The notes: generated from the sequence alone by a model not told the origin. A stretch of DNA of 42,318 bases from Phenylobacterium sp. (GCF_031181185.1 NZ_JAPSKZ010000008.1:1-42318); one strand, 5' to 3'. Shown: positions 16,402 through 24,633, counted from the first letter of the stretch. Program-made: numbers and translations.

Positions 16402-17280
16402 ATGGACGTGAAGGTGGAAACCCAGCCGCGGTCGCGGCGGCAGCCGTTGCCGGACCGCGGGGGCGAGATGGCCTATCTGGACTTCGGTCCCGCCGAACGG
16501 CCGGTGGACCTGGTCTTCTCCCACGCCAACGGCTTCAACGCCCGGACCTACCGCACTATCCTGGCGCCGCTCGCCGAAGATCTCCGCATCTTGGCCATCG
16601 ACCTGCGCGGTCACGGCGACAGCACCCTGCCGGCCGATCCGGCGCAGCATGGCGGCTGGAGCATGTTCCGGGACGACCTGCTGGCCTTCCTGGAGGCGGT
16701 CGCGGACGGGCCGGTCGCCCTCGCGGGCCATTCCATGGGCGGGACGTCCAGTCTGCTGGCCGCGGCGGCGGCGCCCGATCGCGTCCGCGCCCTCGGCCTG
16801 ATCGATCCTGTGCTCTTCGACGCCGCGATTCGGTCGGAAGGCACGGGCGAGTCGCCGCTGGTGCAGGGGGCGCTCCGCCGCCGGGCGCTGTTCGCCAGCA
16901 AGGCCGCGGCCTACGAGGGCTACCTCGGGCGGGGCGCCTTCAAGACCTGGGCGCCCGAGCAGCTGGCGGACTATGTCGAAAGCGGCTTCCGCGAGACCGC
17001 CTCAGGCGAGGTGACCCTGAGCTGCGCGCCCGCGTGGGAGGCCGCCAACTTCGCCACCCACAACTACGATCCGTGGCAGGCCTTCCGGCAGACGCGCTGT
17101 CCGATCCGCATCCTTATGGCCGAGTTCGGGTCCACCGCGCGCCTCGAGCACCATGAGGACGAGCTGCTCGCCACCGGCCGGATCGCGATCGAGACCGTCC
17201 CCCGGACGAGCCACTTCCTGCCGATGGAGCGCCCGGACCTGGCGCGCGAGCTCCTGGACGCTACAGCGAAAGCCCCCTGA
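16402..17280 (+). CDS. alpha/beta hydrolase
   Basis: 292 residues; alpha/beta-hydrolase fold. Features: oxyanion region VFSHANGFNARTY (HANG, about 41-44), the strand IDLRGHGDS, the nucleophile elbow GHSMGG with Ser 111, and the late catalytic His in RTSHFLPME (near 273). No signal peptide. Fits esterase/epoxide hydrolase/haloperoxidase-like enzymes; the substrate cannot be told. The last 20 bases overlap the end of the convergent thioesterase gene. Confidence 0.88.
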   Translation: MDVKVETQPRSRRQPLPDRGGEMAYLDFGPAERPVDLVFSHANGFNARTYRTILAPLAEDLRILAIDLRGHGDSTLPADPAQHGGWSMFRDDLLAFLEAVADGPVALAGHSMGGTSSLLAAAAAPDRVRALGLIDPVLFDAAIRSEGTGESPLVQGALRRRALFASKAAAYEGYLGRGAFKTWAPEQLADYVESGFRETASGEVTLSCAPAWEAANFATHNYDPWQAFRQTRCPIRILMAEFGSTARLEHHEDELLATGRIAIETVPRTSHFLPMERPDLARELLDATAKAP

Positions 17281-18178
17281 CGGCGTTCGCCTCGACGCGG
17301 GCGAGGTCCTCGTCTGACAGGCTGATGATCTTGCGCGTCTCGAGGTCGAACGAGACGGCGATCGCCTCGGCCGAGCCCCAGGCGCGACCGGTGTCCGGAT
17401 TTAGCAGCCAGTGCACAAGGCGGCGGAACCGGGCGTCGCCGCCGGCCGAGGCGGAGCGCAGCTCCACCCGGTCCCCGGCGCGGGGCCAGTCCAGGTGCAG
17501 CAGGCGGTATTCGAGTGCGGCCCCTCCGATGCGGCGGCCGTCGCCCGCGCCGGGCCGCTGCCCGTCGAAGAAGTGCGGGATGGCGTCCGAGATGCGCGCC
17601 ATCATCTGCTCCGTCCGCATGCGCCCGAACGCGTCGCAGTCCACCGTCCGGACCGCGCCCAGGGCCGTACGCTTCAAGCCGAGCGCCTCGGCGCGAGCGA
17701 GGCTGGCTTGGCTCTCCACGGGATCCAGCTGGATCGACCGAGGCGCCGCGGCCTCGGGAACGTCCATCTGCAGCGCCTCGAGGCGGGCGCGGATTCGCGG
17801 AGGCCAGGGGAACGGTCGTCCGTCGCCCGCCGTGACGTGGGCGACCACCGTCTGGAAGCTGGCGGCCAGCGCGCCATCCTGGTGGCGCAGCAGCAGCAGG
17901 AGCCTGGCGTCGTCGTCGCCGAATGCGACCACCCCGCCGCACATGGTCAGCGGCGCGCCGGGGCGGGCTTCCTTCAGGAAACGGATGTGCTGATCGCGGA
18001 CGATCAGGGTGGCGCGCGCGTCGGGCGCGAAGGCGTGCGGCATGCCGATTTCGGCAGCCAGGCCAGCCAAGCCTTCCATCGCCTTCGCCACATAGAAGCC
18101 GACGTTCAGGTGGCCCATGTGGTCGCATTCCCACGCGGCCACGCTGCCCCGCCAAACCTCAACGCCTTCGGTCGCCAC
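17261..18178 (-). CDS. acyl-CoA thioesterase-like protein with two hotdog domains
   Basis: 305 residues. The first half carries the 4HBT-type signature WECDHMGHLNVGFYVAKAMEG (residues about 17-37; Asp 19 and His 20 are near the usual catalytic Asp). The second half has a related but weaker copy, VRTVDCDAFGRMRTEQMMARISDAIPHFF. The protein therefore looks like a fused double-hotdog thioesterase. It begins with GTG at 18178, preceded by GGGGGAG at an eight-base spacing. Probably hydrolyses acyl-CoA thioesters in the cytoplasm; the substrate is unknown. Tail-to-tail overlap of 20 bases with the alpha/beta hydrolase gene. Confidence 0.85.
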   Translation of the reverse strand: MATEGVEVWRGSVAAWECDHMGHLNVGFYVAKAMEGLAGLAAEIGMPHAFAPDARATLIVRDQHIRFLKEARPGAPLTMCGGVVAFGDDDARLLLLLRHQDGALAASFQTVVAHVTAGDGRPFPWPPRIRARLEALQMDVPEAAAPRSIQLDPVESQASLARAEALGLKRTALGAVRTVDCDAFGRMRTEQMMARISDAIPHFFDGQRPGAGDGRRIGGAALEYRLLHLDWPRAGDRVELRSASAGGDARFRRLVHWLLNPDTGRAWGSAEAIAVSFDLETRKIISLSDEDLARVEANAVRGLSL

Positions 18179-18235
18179 GCCCGGAACTCCCCCGCTGCTC
18201 AGGCGGGGAAGCTTAGGGAGCGCCGCGTCGCCGGG

Positions 18236-18493
18236 CTAGCGCTTCCCCTCGACCGGATCGGCGCCCGGGCCGAGACGGCCCTCGTTGGCCGACGGCGGAA
18301 CCGTCGTGTCGCCCGCGCCCTGCCTCGGCTCTGGATTGCCGGTGTTCTCGAAGCTGCGGGTCTCGCCCTCGACCGCATCGTCCTGGCGGACCGCGGGGTA
18401 ACGCTCCGGGCCGCCCATGTTGTCGGATGCGTTCAGCGGCTGGGCGGCGTTGTCGCGGCGCCCTTCGGTGTTGATCTTGTCGTCGCCGGCCAT
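18236..18493 (-). CDS. small hydrophilic, probably disordered protein
   Basis: 85 residues, translated from an ATG with AGGAG upstream. The composition is very rich in Asp, Glu, Gly, Asn, Pro and Arg, and no hydrophobic core is visible (for example NTEGRRDNAAQPLNASDN and TTVPPSANEGRLGPGADP). It has no signal peptide, no cysteine and no known domain. It resembles small stress-related or intrinsically disordered proteins of Caulobacterales, but I cannot name a family. The good ribosome site and the absence of an overlapping real gene support it. Confidence 0.6.
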   Translation of the reverse strand: MAGDDKINTEGRRDNAAQPLNASDNMGGPERYPAVRQDDAVEGETRSFENTGNPEPRQGAGDTTVPPSANEGRLGPGADPVEGKR

Positions 18494-18596
18494 GGGGGTC
18501 TCCTCGATGTTGGCGTTCGAGGAAAAAGCGCAGGCGCACGGGCGATGTTCCGGGCGCGGCCGCTATGGCACACTGGTGCGGACAGAGGGAGCGCCG

Positions 18597-19421
18597 ATGG
18601 GGAAGACGACGCGTGTGCTGGTCCCGCGCCACGGGCCGGTCGTCCGCATCACCCATTGGATCAATGTGCTGGCGCTGATCCTGTTGCTGATGAGCGGGTT
18701 GCAGATCTTCAACGCCCACCCGGCGCTCTACTGGGGGCACAAGTCGACCTTCGCCCAGCCGTGGCTCTCGATCCGCATGGTCGAGACGCCCGACGGCCCG
18801 CGGGGCGTCACGACCGTGGGCGACCGTTTCGCCGACACGACGGGGCTGCTCGGCTGGACGGGGCTGGAGGGCGACCGCCGCAACCAGGCGTTCCCCGGCT
18901 GGGCGACGATCCCAAGCTGGCGCGACCTGGCGAGCGGCCGGCGCTGGCATTTCTTCTTCGCCTGGGTGTTCGTGCTCAACGGCGTAATCTATCTGCTCTC
19001 GGCCCTGCTCGGCGGCCACCTGCGGCGCAACCTGCTGCCAACCGGGGCCGAGCTGCGCCCTCGCCACCTCCTGGCCGAGGTCGCGGCCCACGCCCGCCTG
19101 AAGTTCCCGAAGGGCGAGGCCGCCCGGCGCTACAACGTGCTGCAGAAGAGCTCATACCTGGCCGTGGTGCTGCTCCTGCTGCCGCTGATGCTGTTCACCG
19201 GCCTCTGCATGTCGCCGGGCGTCAACGCAGCGGTCCCCTGGCTGATCGACCTCTTCGGAGGCCGGCAGGGCGCGCGGAGCGTGCATTTCATCAGCGCCGG
19301 GCTGATCGTCCTGTTCGTCGTGGCCCATGTGGCCATGGTCCTGGCCTCGGGAGCCTGGAACAACATCCGCTCCATGATCACCGGCCGCTACGCCATCGAG
19401 ATCGAGGAGCGCCGTCCATGA
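18597..19421 (+). CDS. cytochrome b561-type membrane subunit
   Basis: 274-residue inner-membrane b-type cytochrome (cytochrome b/b6, Ni-Fe hydrogenase B-subunit type). Four main hydrophobic helices: about 15-38 (RITHWINVLALILLLMSG), 118-143 (RRWHFFFAWVFVLNGV), 184-205 and 228-250 (VHFISAGLIVLFVVAHVAMV). His residues in THW, RWHF, VHF and VAHV are placed to ligate haems. GAGGGA precedes the ATG. Its stop overlaps the start of the molybdoenzyme gene (ATGA), so the two are translationally coupled and likely form one complex passing electrons between the quinone pool and the Mo centre. Confidence 0.88.
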   Translation: MGKTTRVLVPRHGPVVRITHWINVLALILLLMSGLQIFNAHPALYWGHKSTFAQPWLSIRMVETPDGPRGVTTVGDRFADTTGLLGWTGLEGDRRNQAFPGWATIPSWRDLASGRRWHFFFAWVFVLNGVIYLLSALLGGHLRRNLLPTGAELRPRHLLAEVAAHARLKFPKGEAARRYNVLQKSSYLAVVLLLLPLMLFTGLCMSPGVNAAVPWLIDLFGGRQGARSVHFISAGLIVLFVVAHVAMVLASGAWNNIRSMITGRYAIEIEERRP

Positions 19422-20182
19422 GGCCGCATCGTCGCGCCTGGCTGAAGGGCGCCGGCGCCTCGCTCGCCGGGCTGTGGCTCGCGGCCTGCGACCAGCTCAC
19501 GCGCAACGCCCAGTTCATGGGTTTCATCGGCAGCGCCGAGAACCTGAACCGCCAGGTCCAGCGCCTCGTGACCGACCGCACGGCCCTTGCCCGCGAATTC
19601 TCGCCGGCGGAGATCTCGCCGGACTTCCGCCCGAACGGCACGCGCAGTCCGGCCGACCCGGAATATGTCGCACTTCGCGACGCGGGCTTCGCCGACTACC
19701 GCCTGGTCATCGATGGGCTCGTGGAGCGGCCGCTCGCGCTGACATTAGCCGAGCTGCGCGGCGAGCCGGCCCGGACCCAGATCACCCGCCACGACTGCGT
19801 GGAGGGCTGGTCCTCGATCGGCAAGTGGACCGGGGCGAAGCTCGGCCCGCTGCTGGACCAGGCCGGCCTGAAGCCCCAGGCCCGCTACCTCGTCTTCCAC
19901 TGCGCCGACACCTTGGGCGAGGGGCCGCACGGCCGCTACTATGAGAGCATCGACCTGGTCGACGCCTACCACCCGCAGACGATCCTGGCTTACGAGATGA
20001 ACGACGCGCCGCTGCCCGTGCCGCACGGCGCCCCGGTCCGGCTGCGGGTCGAGCGGCAGCTGGGCTACAAGCACGCCAAATATGTAATGCGGATCGAGGC
20101 GGTGGAGAGCTTCGCCCATATCGCCGGCGGCAGGGGCGGCTTCTGGGAAGATCGCGGCTACGAGTGGTACGCCGGCATCTGA
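19418..20182 (+). CDS. Tat-exported molybdopterin-dependent oxidoreductase (sulfite-oxidase fold)
   Basis: 254 residues. The N-terminus RRAWLKGAGASLAGLWLAAC has a twin-arginine motif and ends in a lipobox-like LAAC with Asp after Cys 24, suggesting a Tat-exported lipoprotein facing the periplasm. The catalytic domain has QITRHDCVEGWSSIGKW with Mo-ligand Cys 127, then HCADTLGEGPHGRYYESI and LPVPHGAPVRLRVERQLGYK, typical of YedY/MsrP and sulfite oxidase-like proteins. It lacks the dimerisation domain of full sulfite oxidases. Coupled to the preceding cytochrome b. The substrate is unknown. The 3' end overlaps a convergent regulator gene by 25 bases. Confidence 0.9.
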   Translation: MRPHRRAWLKGAGASLAGLWLAACDQLTRNAQFMGFIGSAENLNRQVQRLVTDRTALAREFSPAEISPDFRPNGTRSPADPEYVALRDAGFADYRLVIDGLVERPLALTLAELRGEPARTQITRHDCVEGWSSIGKWTGAKLGPLLDQAGLKPQARYLVFHCADTLGEGPHGRYYESIDLVDAYHPQTILAYEMNDAPLPVPHGAPVRLRVERQLGYKHAKYVMRIEAVESFAHIAGGRGGFWEDRGYEWYAGI

Positions 20183-20640
20183 CGGGCGGTGTCCGTCAGC
20201 TCGCGCAGCTCGTCGATCCGCTCATAGTGGACCGCCGCCATGCGGATGAACCAGTCCCGAGGGCCCGCGAGGTGCTTCACCGCGGAGAGCGTGATCGCCA
20301 CACCATCCGACCGGCGCTCGGCCAGGCCGCAGTCGATCAACTCGTTCAGCTTCCGCCTTACCGTTTCCTTTGGCAAGCCCAGCGTCTGCGCCAGCGAGAG
20401 TGTGTTGGTCGCGCGGGGCTGCATACCTTCGGGCAGCGCGGCCGCGTCGGCGCGTAACAGAGCCTTTGCGACGGCAGGATCGCCATACGCCCGGTTGGCG
20501 AGACTGAGCAGGATCATCAACCGGTCCAGGTCGCCATGGTCGCGTCGCGCTTGGCTCAGAAGCTCGATGAACGCCGCTAGCATGCGCGAGGCGACGATAG
20601 GATAGCGCTCCCGAAGAAGGGCCTCAGTTTCAGCGACCAT
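20158..20640 (-). CDS. winged-helix transcriptional regulator (MarR/GntR-like HTH)
   Basis: 160 residues from the ATG at 20640, which has AGGAG seven bases upstream; the frame is open from 20736. Residues about 80-125 form a winged helix: NTLSLAQTLGLPKETVRRKLNELIDCGLAERRSDGVAI is cut here only for description, with the recognition helix at PKETVRRKLNEL. The flanking helices (DLDRLMILLSLANRAY, HYERIDELRELTD) would make a dimer interface. The family is not certain. It converges with the molybdoenzyme and diverges from a MarR gene across 195 bases. Confidence 0.75.
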   Translation of the reverse strand: MVAETEALLRERYPIVASRMLAAFIELLSQARRDHGDLDRLMILLSLANRAYGDPAVAKALLRADAAALPEGMQPRATNTLSLAQTLGLPKETVRRKLNELIDCGLAERRSDGVAITLSAVKHLAGPRDWFIRMAAVHYERIDELRELTDTARQMPAYHS

Positions 20641-20835
20641 TGGCGGCTCCTGCTGCGCGTCATTGCCGGAGGCGCAGCGTTTCCCTGCGGAGGAATAGGC
20701 CTCCGCGGCGCCCCTCAAGTGGGGAAGCGTGACCATCGTTCAAGGATCACGGGTCGGAGATCGCAGATCGCGGCGGCCCAGTTTGGGCTCTTTTCAGCTT
20801 CACCTTCCCCTGCGTTACCGTAAACCGGGCGCCCG

Positions 20836-21312
20836 ATGCCCACCCACACCTCGAACCCTGATTCGACTCGGCTCTTCTACCTTCTGACCCACGTGGCAAT
20901 GCGCCGTGATCGGACGGTCGAGAGCATATTGAAGCCGCACGGCCTGACCTTGACGCAGTGGCGGGTGCTGCTCGCCGCAGGCTGGATGAAGGCGCGCACC
21001 ATGAACGAGGTGGCTGACTACCTGGCGCTTGATCGCACGGGTCTGTCACGGGCGGTGGACCGCCTGGTCGAGCACGGCCTGCTCGTGCGGACGGATGTCG
21101 CCCATGATCGGCGCTTGACGGAGATCGCGCCCACCGAGACTGGCAAGGCCCTGCGCAAGGAGGTGCTGAGTCACATGGTGGAGCTGGATCAGCGACTGTT
21201 GGCGGGTCTCGACTCTGAGACGAAGGCGGCCGCCGAGCAGGCTTGCGAGCATCTGCTGGAGCGGCTGGTGGGCCACCGCGCCGGCGCGCGGCGGATCATC
21301 GACCTGATCTGA
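20836..21312 (+). CDS. MarR family transcriptional regulator
   Basis: 158 residues with the complete MarR winged helix. LTLTQWRVLLAAGW leads into the HTH TMNEVADYLALDRTGLSRAVDRLVEHGLLVR and the wing DVAHDRRLTEIAPTETGKAL. N- and C-terminal helices make the dimer interface. The Shine-Dalgarno sequence is weak. A small dyad TTAC-C-GTAA (20815-20823) lies 12 bases before the ATG. The regulated gene is not evident; candidates are the divergent regulator or the downstream AIM24-family gene. Confidence 0.9.
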   Translation: MPTHTSNPDSTRLFYLLTHVAMRRDRTVESILKPHGLTLTQWRVLLAAGWMKARTMNEVADYLALDRTGLSRAVDRLVEHGLLVRTDVAHDRRLTEIAPTETGKALRKEVLSHMVELDQRLLAGLDSETKAAAEQACEHLLERLVGHRAGARRIIDLI

Positions 21313-21383
21313 GGCGCGCCCTCTTCCCGTCGCTGGCGAGGACTCTAGATTGGCTGCCGAATCGCGCCTGGACGGAGCCCGCC

Positions 21384-22217
21384 ATGACCAACAGCCCCTG
21401 GACCCACCACCGCAGCGCCAGCGTCGCCGACGACGTGGATTTCGAGATCAAGGGCCAGGAGCTGCAGTTCGTCGAAATCGAGTTGGACCCCGGCGAGAGC
21501 GCCATCGCTGAGGCCGGCGCGCTGGTCTGGAAGGACGCCACGGTCGAGATGACGACGGTGTTCGGCGACGGCTCCGGCGGCCAGGGCGCGGGCTTCATGG
21601 GCAAGCTGCTGGGCGCCGGCAAGCGGCTGATCACCGGCGAGAGCCTGTTCACCACCGTGTTCACCCACCAGGGCGGGGGGAAGGCCAAGGTGGCGTTCGC
21701 CTCGCCAACGCCCGGGGCCATCCTGCCGCTGCACCTGGCCGACATCGGCGGGACCCTGATCTGCCAGAAGGACAGCTTTCTGGCCGCGGCCCGGGGCGTT
21801 TCGATCGGCGTCCAGTTCCAGCGCCGCGTCATGACCGGCCTGTTCGGCGGCGAAGGCTTCATCATGCAGCGGCTGGAGGGCGACGGCTGGGTCTTCGTTC
21901 AGATGGGCGGCACGGTGGTCGAGCGCGAGCTCGCGCCCGGCGAGCAGATCCACGTCGATACCGGCTGCCTGGCCGCCTACACGCCAAGCGTCGACTTCGA
22001 CCTCGTCATGGCGGGCGGCGTGAAGAGCGTCTTCTTCGGCGGCGAGGGCCTGTTCTTCGCCAGGCTCACCGGCCCGGGTAAGGTGTGGATCCAGTCGCTG
22101 CCGTTCTCCAGGCTGGCGGGCCGGATGCTCGCAGCGGCGGGTGGCTCCGGCGGCCAGAACCGCGGCGAGGGCTCTATCCTCGGCGACCTGGGCGACCTGA
22201 TCGGCGGCAACCGCTAG
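21384..22217 (+). CDS. TIGR00266/AIM24 family protein
   Basis: 277 residues of the widespread AIM24-like beta-sandwich family (TIGR00266). Typical segments: FEIKGQELQFVEIELDPGESAIAEAGALVWKD is the family opening, then GAGKRLITGESLFTTVFTHQG, LICQKDSFLAAARGVSIGVQFQ and YTPSVDFDLVMAGGVKSVFFGGEGLFFARLTGPGKVW. The C-terminus is Gly-rich. Function unknown in bacteria; cytoplasmic, no membrane segment. Starts 71 bases after the MarR gene. The long quoted parts are family hallmarks and are continuous in the frame. Confidence 0.88.
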   Translation: MTNSPWTHHRSASVADDVDFEIKGQELQFVEIELDPGESAIAEAGALVWKDATVEMTTVFGDGSGGQGAGFMGKLLGAGKRLITGESLFTTVFTHQGGGKAKVAFASPTPGAILPLHLADIGGTLICQKDSFLAAARGVSIGVQFQRRVMTGLFGGEGFIMQRLEGDGWVFVQMGGTVVERELAPGEQIHVDTGCLAAYTPSVDFDLVMAGGVKSVFFGGEGLFFARLTGPGKVWIQSLPFSRLAGRMLAAAGGSGGQNRGEGSILGDLGDLIGGNR

Positions 22218-22227
22218 GGCTCGACCC

Positions 22228-22650
22228 ATGCGGCCCCGCGTCAGCCTCATCACCCTGGGCGTCGACGACCTCGACGCCGCCGTTCGCTTCTATCGCGATG
22301 GGCTTGGCTTCGCGACCGAGGGGATCGTCGGCGAAGAGTTCGAGGACGGCGCCGTAGCCTTCTTCGACCTTCAGCCTGGCCTCAAGCTGGCGCTGTGGCC
22401 GCGGCGATCGCTTGCGAAGGACTCGAACGTCGCAGTGACGCCGCGCAGCCCGTCGGAGTTCATGCTGGCCCACAACGTTCGCAGCGAGGCCGAGGTCGAC
22501 CGAGTGATGGCTACGGCGGCCGCGGCGGGTGCGGTGGTGACGAAGCCGGCGCAGAAGGCCTTCTGGGGCGGCTACACCGGCGTCTTCCAGGACCCGGACG
22601 GTCACCTATGGGAGGTGGCCTACAATCCGCAGCTCCTGCCCGACGACTGA
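22228..22650 (+). CDS. VOC family (glyoxalase/dioxygenase-like) protein
   Basis: 140-residue vicinal-oxygen-chelate protein. It opens with SLITLGVDDLDAAVRFYRDGLGF, the first beta-alpha-beta module, and closes with WGGYTGVFQDPDGHLWEVAYNP, where the conserved DPDGHxWE provides a potential metal-ligand Glu. The central region includes FFDLQPGLKLALWPR. A metal-dependent lyase, isomerase or binding protein; the substrate is unknown. Ten bases separate it from the AIM24-family gene, so they are likely cotranscribed. Confidence 0.88.
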   Translation: MRPRVSLITLGVDDLDAAVRFYRDGLGFATEGIVGEEFEDGAVAFFDLQPGLKLALWPRRSLAKDSNVAVTPRSPSEFMLAHNVRSEAEVDRVMATAAAAGAVVTKPAQKAFWGGYTGVFQDPDGHLWEVAYNPQLLPDD

Positions 22651-22711
22651 CGGGGGTTTCCTTCCGGCGGGGCAGGCTGGTTAGCTCGGCGCGAACCGGG
22701 AGGAGCCTTCG

Positions 22712-23023
22712 ATGGTCGTGCTGACCGTGATGTACCCAGCCAAGGACGGCGGCCGTTTCGACGCCGACTACTACAACGCCACGCATATCCCGCTGGTGAA
22801 GGAGGCCTTCACGTCGACGGGGCTGAAGTCCGTGCAGGTGCTTCAGGGCCTGTCCGCCGGCGGCGGTGGCAAGGCGCCTTTCGTGATGATGGCGAACCTG
22901 GCGTTCGAGAGCCCGGCGGCCCTGCAGGCCAGCGTCGCCGGGCCGCGGGCCGGCGAGGTGTTCGCCGACATCGCCAACTTCACCGACATAGCGCCCCTGA
23001 CACAGGTCAGCGCCGCGGGCTGA
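22712..23023 (+). CDS. EthD-family dimeric alpha-beta barrel protein
   Basis: 103 residues. VLTVMYPAKDGGRFDADYY and NATHIPLVKEAF are the EthD opening (YPxxxxxxFDxxYY...HxPLV), with His in THIPL. The remainder ends in ANFTDIAPLTQVS. EthD proteins form ferredoxin-like dimers; some accompany degradative monooxygenases, but most have no known role. A strong GGGAGGAG precedes the ATG. It converges with the RTX gene, with four bases between the stops. Confidence 0.87.
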   Translation: MVVLTVMYPAKDGGRFDADYYNATHIPLVKEAFTSTGLKSVQVLQGLSAGGGGKAPFVMMANLAFESPAALQASVAGPRAGEVFADIANFTDIAPLTQVSAAG

Positions 23024-23027
23024 GCCG

Positions 23028-24284
23028 TCAGGCCGTGAGCCAGTCCGCGGAGGTCAGGCTGGTTGGCGCGACGCCGTTCAGCGTGGTGACGTGGAACGCC
23101 CACGGGTTCGTGGTCCCGGCCCCGTCCGGATCGAACATCACCCGCGTGCCGCCGGCGCCGTCGGCCTCGAAGCGCAGATATCCATCGGCGACGGGATTGC
23201 TCCCGAGATAGCCGGCGTCGGCGAACAGCGGGCGCAGGTCCAGTACGTCGTCGCCGTCGCCAAAGTCCCGGACGTGGCCTGCGTTCCAGGGCAGCGCCTC
23301 GAAGACGAAGCGGTCGTCGCCCGCCGAGCCGGTGAGCGCGTCCGGGCCGCGGCCGGCGGTCAGCGTGTCCGCGCCCGCCCCGCCCAGCAGGGCCTGCCCG
23401 TAGCCGGTCGAAACCAGCGCGACGCCCGGTTGCGGCTCTGCCTGCGGAGTGGACGCGGAAGCCCCGAACACATTCCCGGCCGTGGCGGCTCCGGGCGAGA
23501 CGCCCTTCAGGATCGTGACGAGGGAGCTCCAGCCGTGCGCCGCGCCCGCGCCGTCGGCGTCCAGCATGACCTTGGTCGACCCGGCGCCGTCGGACTCGAA
23601 CCGAACGTAGCCGTCGGCCACAGGATCGGTCCCGGCATAGCCACCCTGGTAGAGCGCCGAGATGTCGAGCCGATCGATACTCAGTTCGAAGTCGGCGATC
23701 TCGCCGCCGTTCCAGGGGCGGGATCCATAAACGAACACGTCCTCGCCCGCGCCGCCGGTGAGTTCGTCGGGGCCCTGGCCGGCCACCAGGGTGTCGTCGC
23801 CTGCCCCGCCGGTCAGCACGTCGGCATAACGGTCGGACACCAGACGCATGCCCGCGACCTCGGCGGCGGCGGCGCCGAACACCTGCGCGGATGTCAGCCC
23901 CGCGGGCGAAACGCCGTCCAGGGTGGCGACGTGATAGGCCCACGGCGAGGCGCTGCCGGCTCCGTCCGGGTTCAGCATCACCTTGGTTCCGCCGGCGCCG
24001 TTGGACTCGAAGCGGACGTAACCGGCGGCCACCAGATCCGTGCCTGCAAAGCCGCCCTGGTAGATCGCCGAGATGTCCAGGCGGTCGACGCCCAGCTCGA
24101 AGTCGGTGATCTGCACGCCGTTCCAGGGCAGGGCCCTGAAGGTGAAGGCGTCCGCGCCCGCGCCGCCGGTCAACCGGTCGGGGCCTTGGCCGGCGTTCAG
24201 CGTATCGTCGCCGGCGCCGCCCGCAAGCACGTCGGCGTAGCGGGCGGAGGTGAGCACGAGGCCCGGAGTGTGGTTGTTCGGCAT
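23028..24284 (-). CDS. secreted RTX protein made of three type I secretion modules
   Basis: 418 residues from the ATG at 24284, preceded by GAGGGA. It has no Sec signal. The protein is almost wholly three tandem repeats of about 120-130 residues. Each has paired calcium-binding GGAGxDxLxxG nonapeptides (for example VLAGGAGDDTLNAGQGPD), then a module with PWN..IxDF...DxLDI..., GYxGxDPVADGYxRFE, TKVMxDxDGAG and a closing LxGVxP. This matches the VCA0849-type C-terminal target domain used by type I secretion. No enzymatic domain is visible. Export by an ABC exporter and calcium-dependent folding outside the cell are inferred; no exporter genes are in the window. The frame is open upstream to 24506. 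Confidence 0.85.
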   Translation of the reverse strand: MPNNHTPGLVLTSARYADVLAGGAGDDTLNAGQGPDRLTGGAGADAFTFRALPWNGVQITDFELGVDRLDISAIYQGGFAGTDLVAAGYVRFESNGAGGTKVMLNPDGAGSASPWAYHVATLDGVSPAGLTSAQVFGAAAAEVAGMRLVSDRYADVLTGGAGDDTLVAGQGPDELTGGAGEDVFVYGSRPWNGGEIADFELSIDRLDISALYQGGYAGTDPVADGYVRFESDGAGSTKVMLDADGAGAAHGWSSLVTILKGVSPGAATAGNVFGASASTPQAEPQPGVALVSTGYGQALLGGAGADTLTAGRGPDALTGSAGDDRFVFEALPWNAGHVRDFGDGDDVLDLRPLFADAGYLGSNPVADGYLRFEADGAGGTRVMFDPDGAGTTNPWAFHVTTLNGVAPTSLTSADWLTA

Positions 24285-24633
24285 GGCGAGCGCGTCCCTC
24301 GAATGCGGTATCGGTGACGCGATACCTAGGTGAGAGGGGTCCGCCGCCGGGGACGCCAAAAGGACGCATGCCGACGCCGAGCGGCGGCCCTGCTGTTCAG
24401 TCGAGCACCCGACGTAGCGGGCAACCGCCTGAAATTGCGGCGCGACGAGCTGCGCCATTCCGCCCGTTGACGACCGCGCCTGTGCGACCACCGGGCGCAG
24501 GCCCAAGACGGGCCTGTGGCGCCGAAGCCACTCTCGACTTTGTGCTCAAGGCGGGCGGAACAGCGCCGACAGAGCGCAGGTTGACGAGCGCCATGGCGCA
24601 GGCGCGCCGCGGCCAGACTCGGAGACCAAGGAC
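24285..24633. other. 349-base divergent intergenic region between two RTX genes
   Basis: No gene is supported. The region separates two divergently transcribed RTX genes and must hold both promoters. The only clear structure is a 20-bp dyad at 24307-24326 (separate entry). A Shine-Dalgarno GGAG at 24621-24624 serves the rightward gene. The sequence is less codon-biased than its surroundings. Confidence 0.6.
24307..24326. promoter_or_regulatory. 20-bp dyad, candidate operator of the RTX pair
   Basis: GGTATCG (24307-24313) and CGATACC (24320-24326) form a perfect 7-bp inverted repeat around a 6-base centre. It lies 22 bases before the start of the leftward RTX gene. Length and symmetry resemble lux-box or LacI/LuxR-type operators. 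No regulator gene is adjacent. Confidence 0.4.

Noticed and set aside
17411..19417. In-frame upstream extension of the molybdoenzyme frame
   Set aside because: It runs antisense to the thioesterase gene and over the cytochrome gene; the twin-arginine signal at 19418 marks the true start.
20815..20823. TTAC-C-GTAA as a MarR operator
   Set aside because: Only four pairs of symmetry. Position before the marR ATG is suggestive, but too short to call a site.
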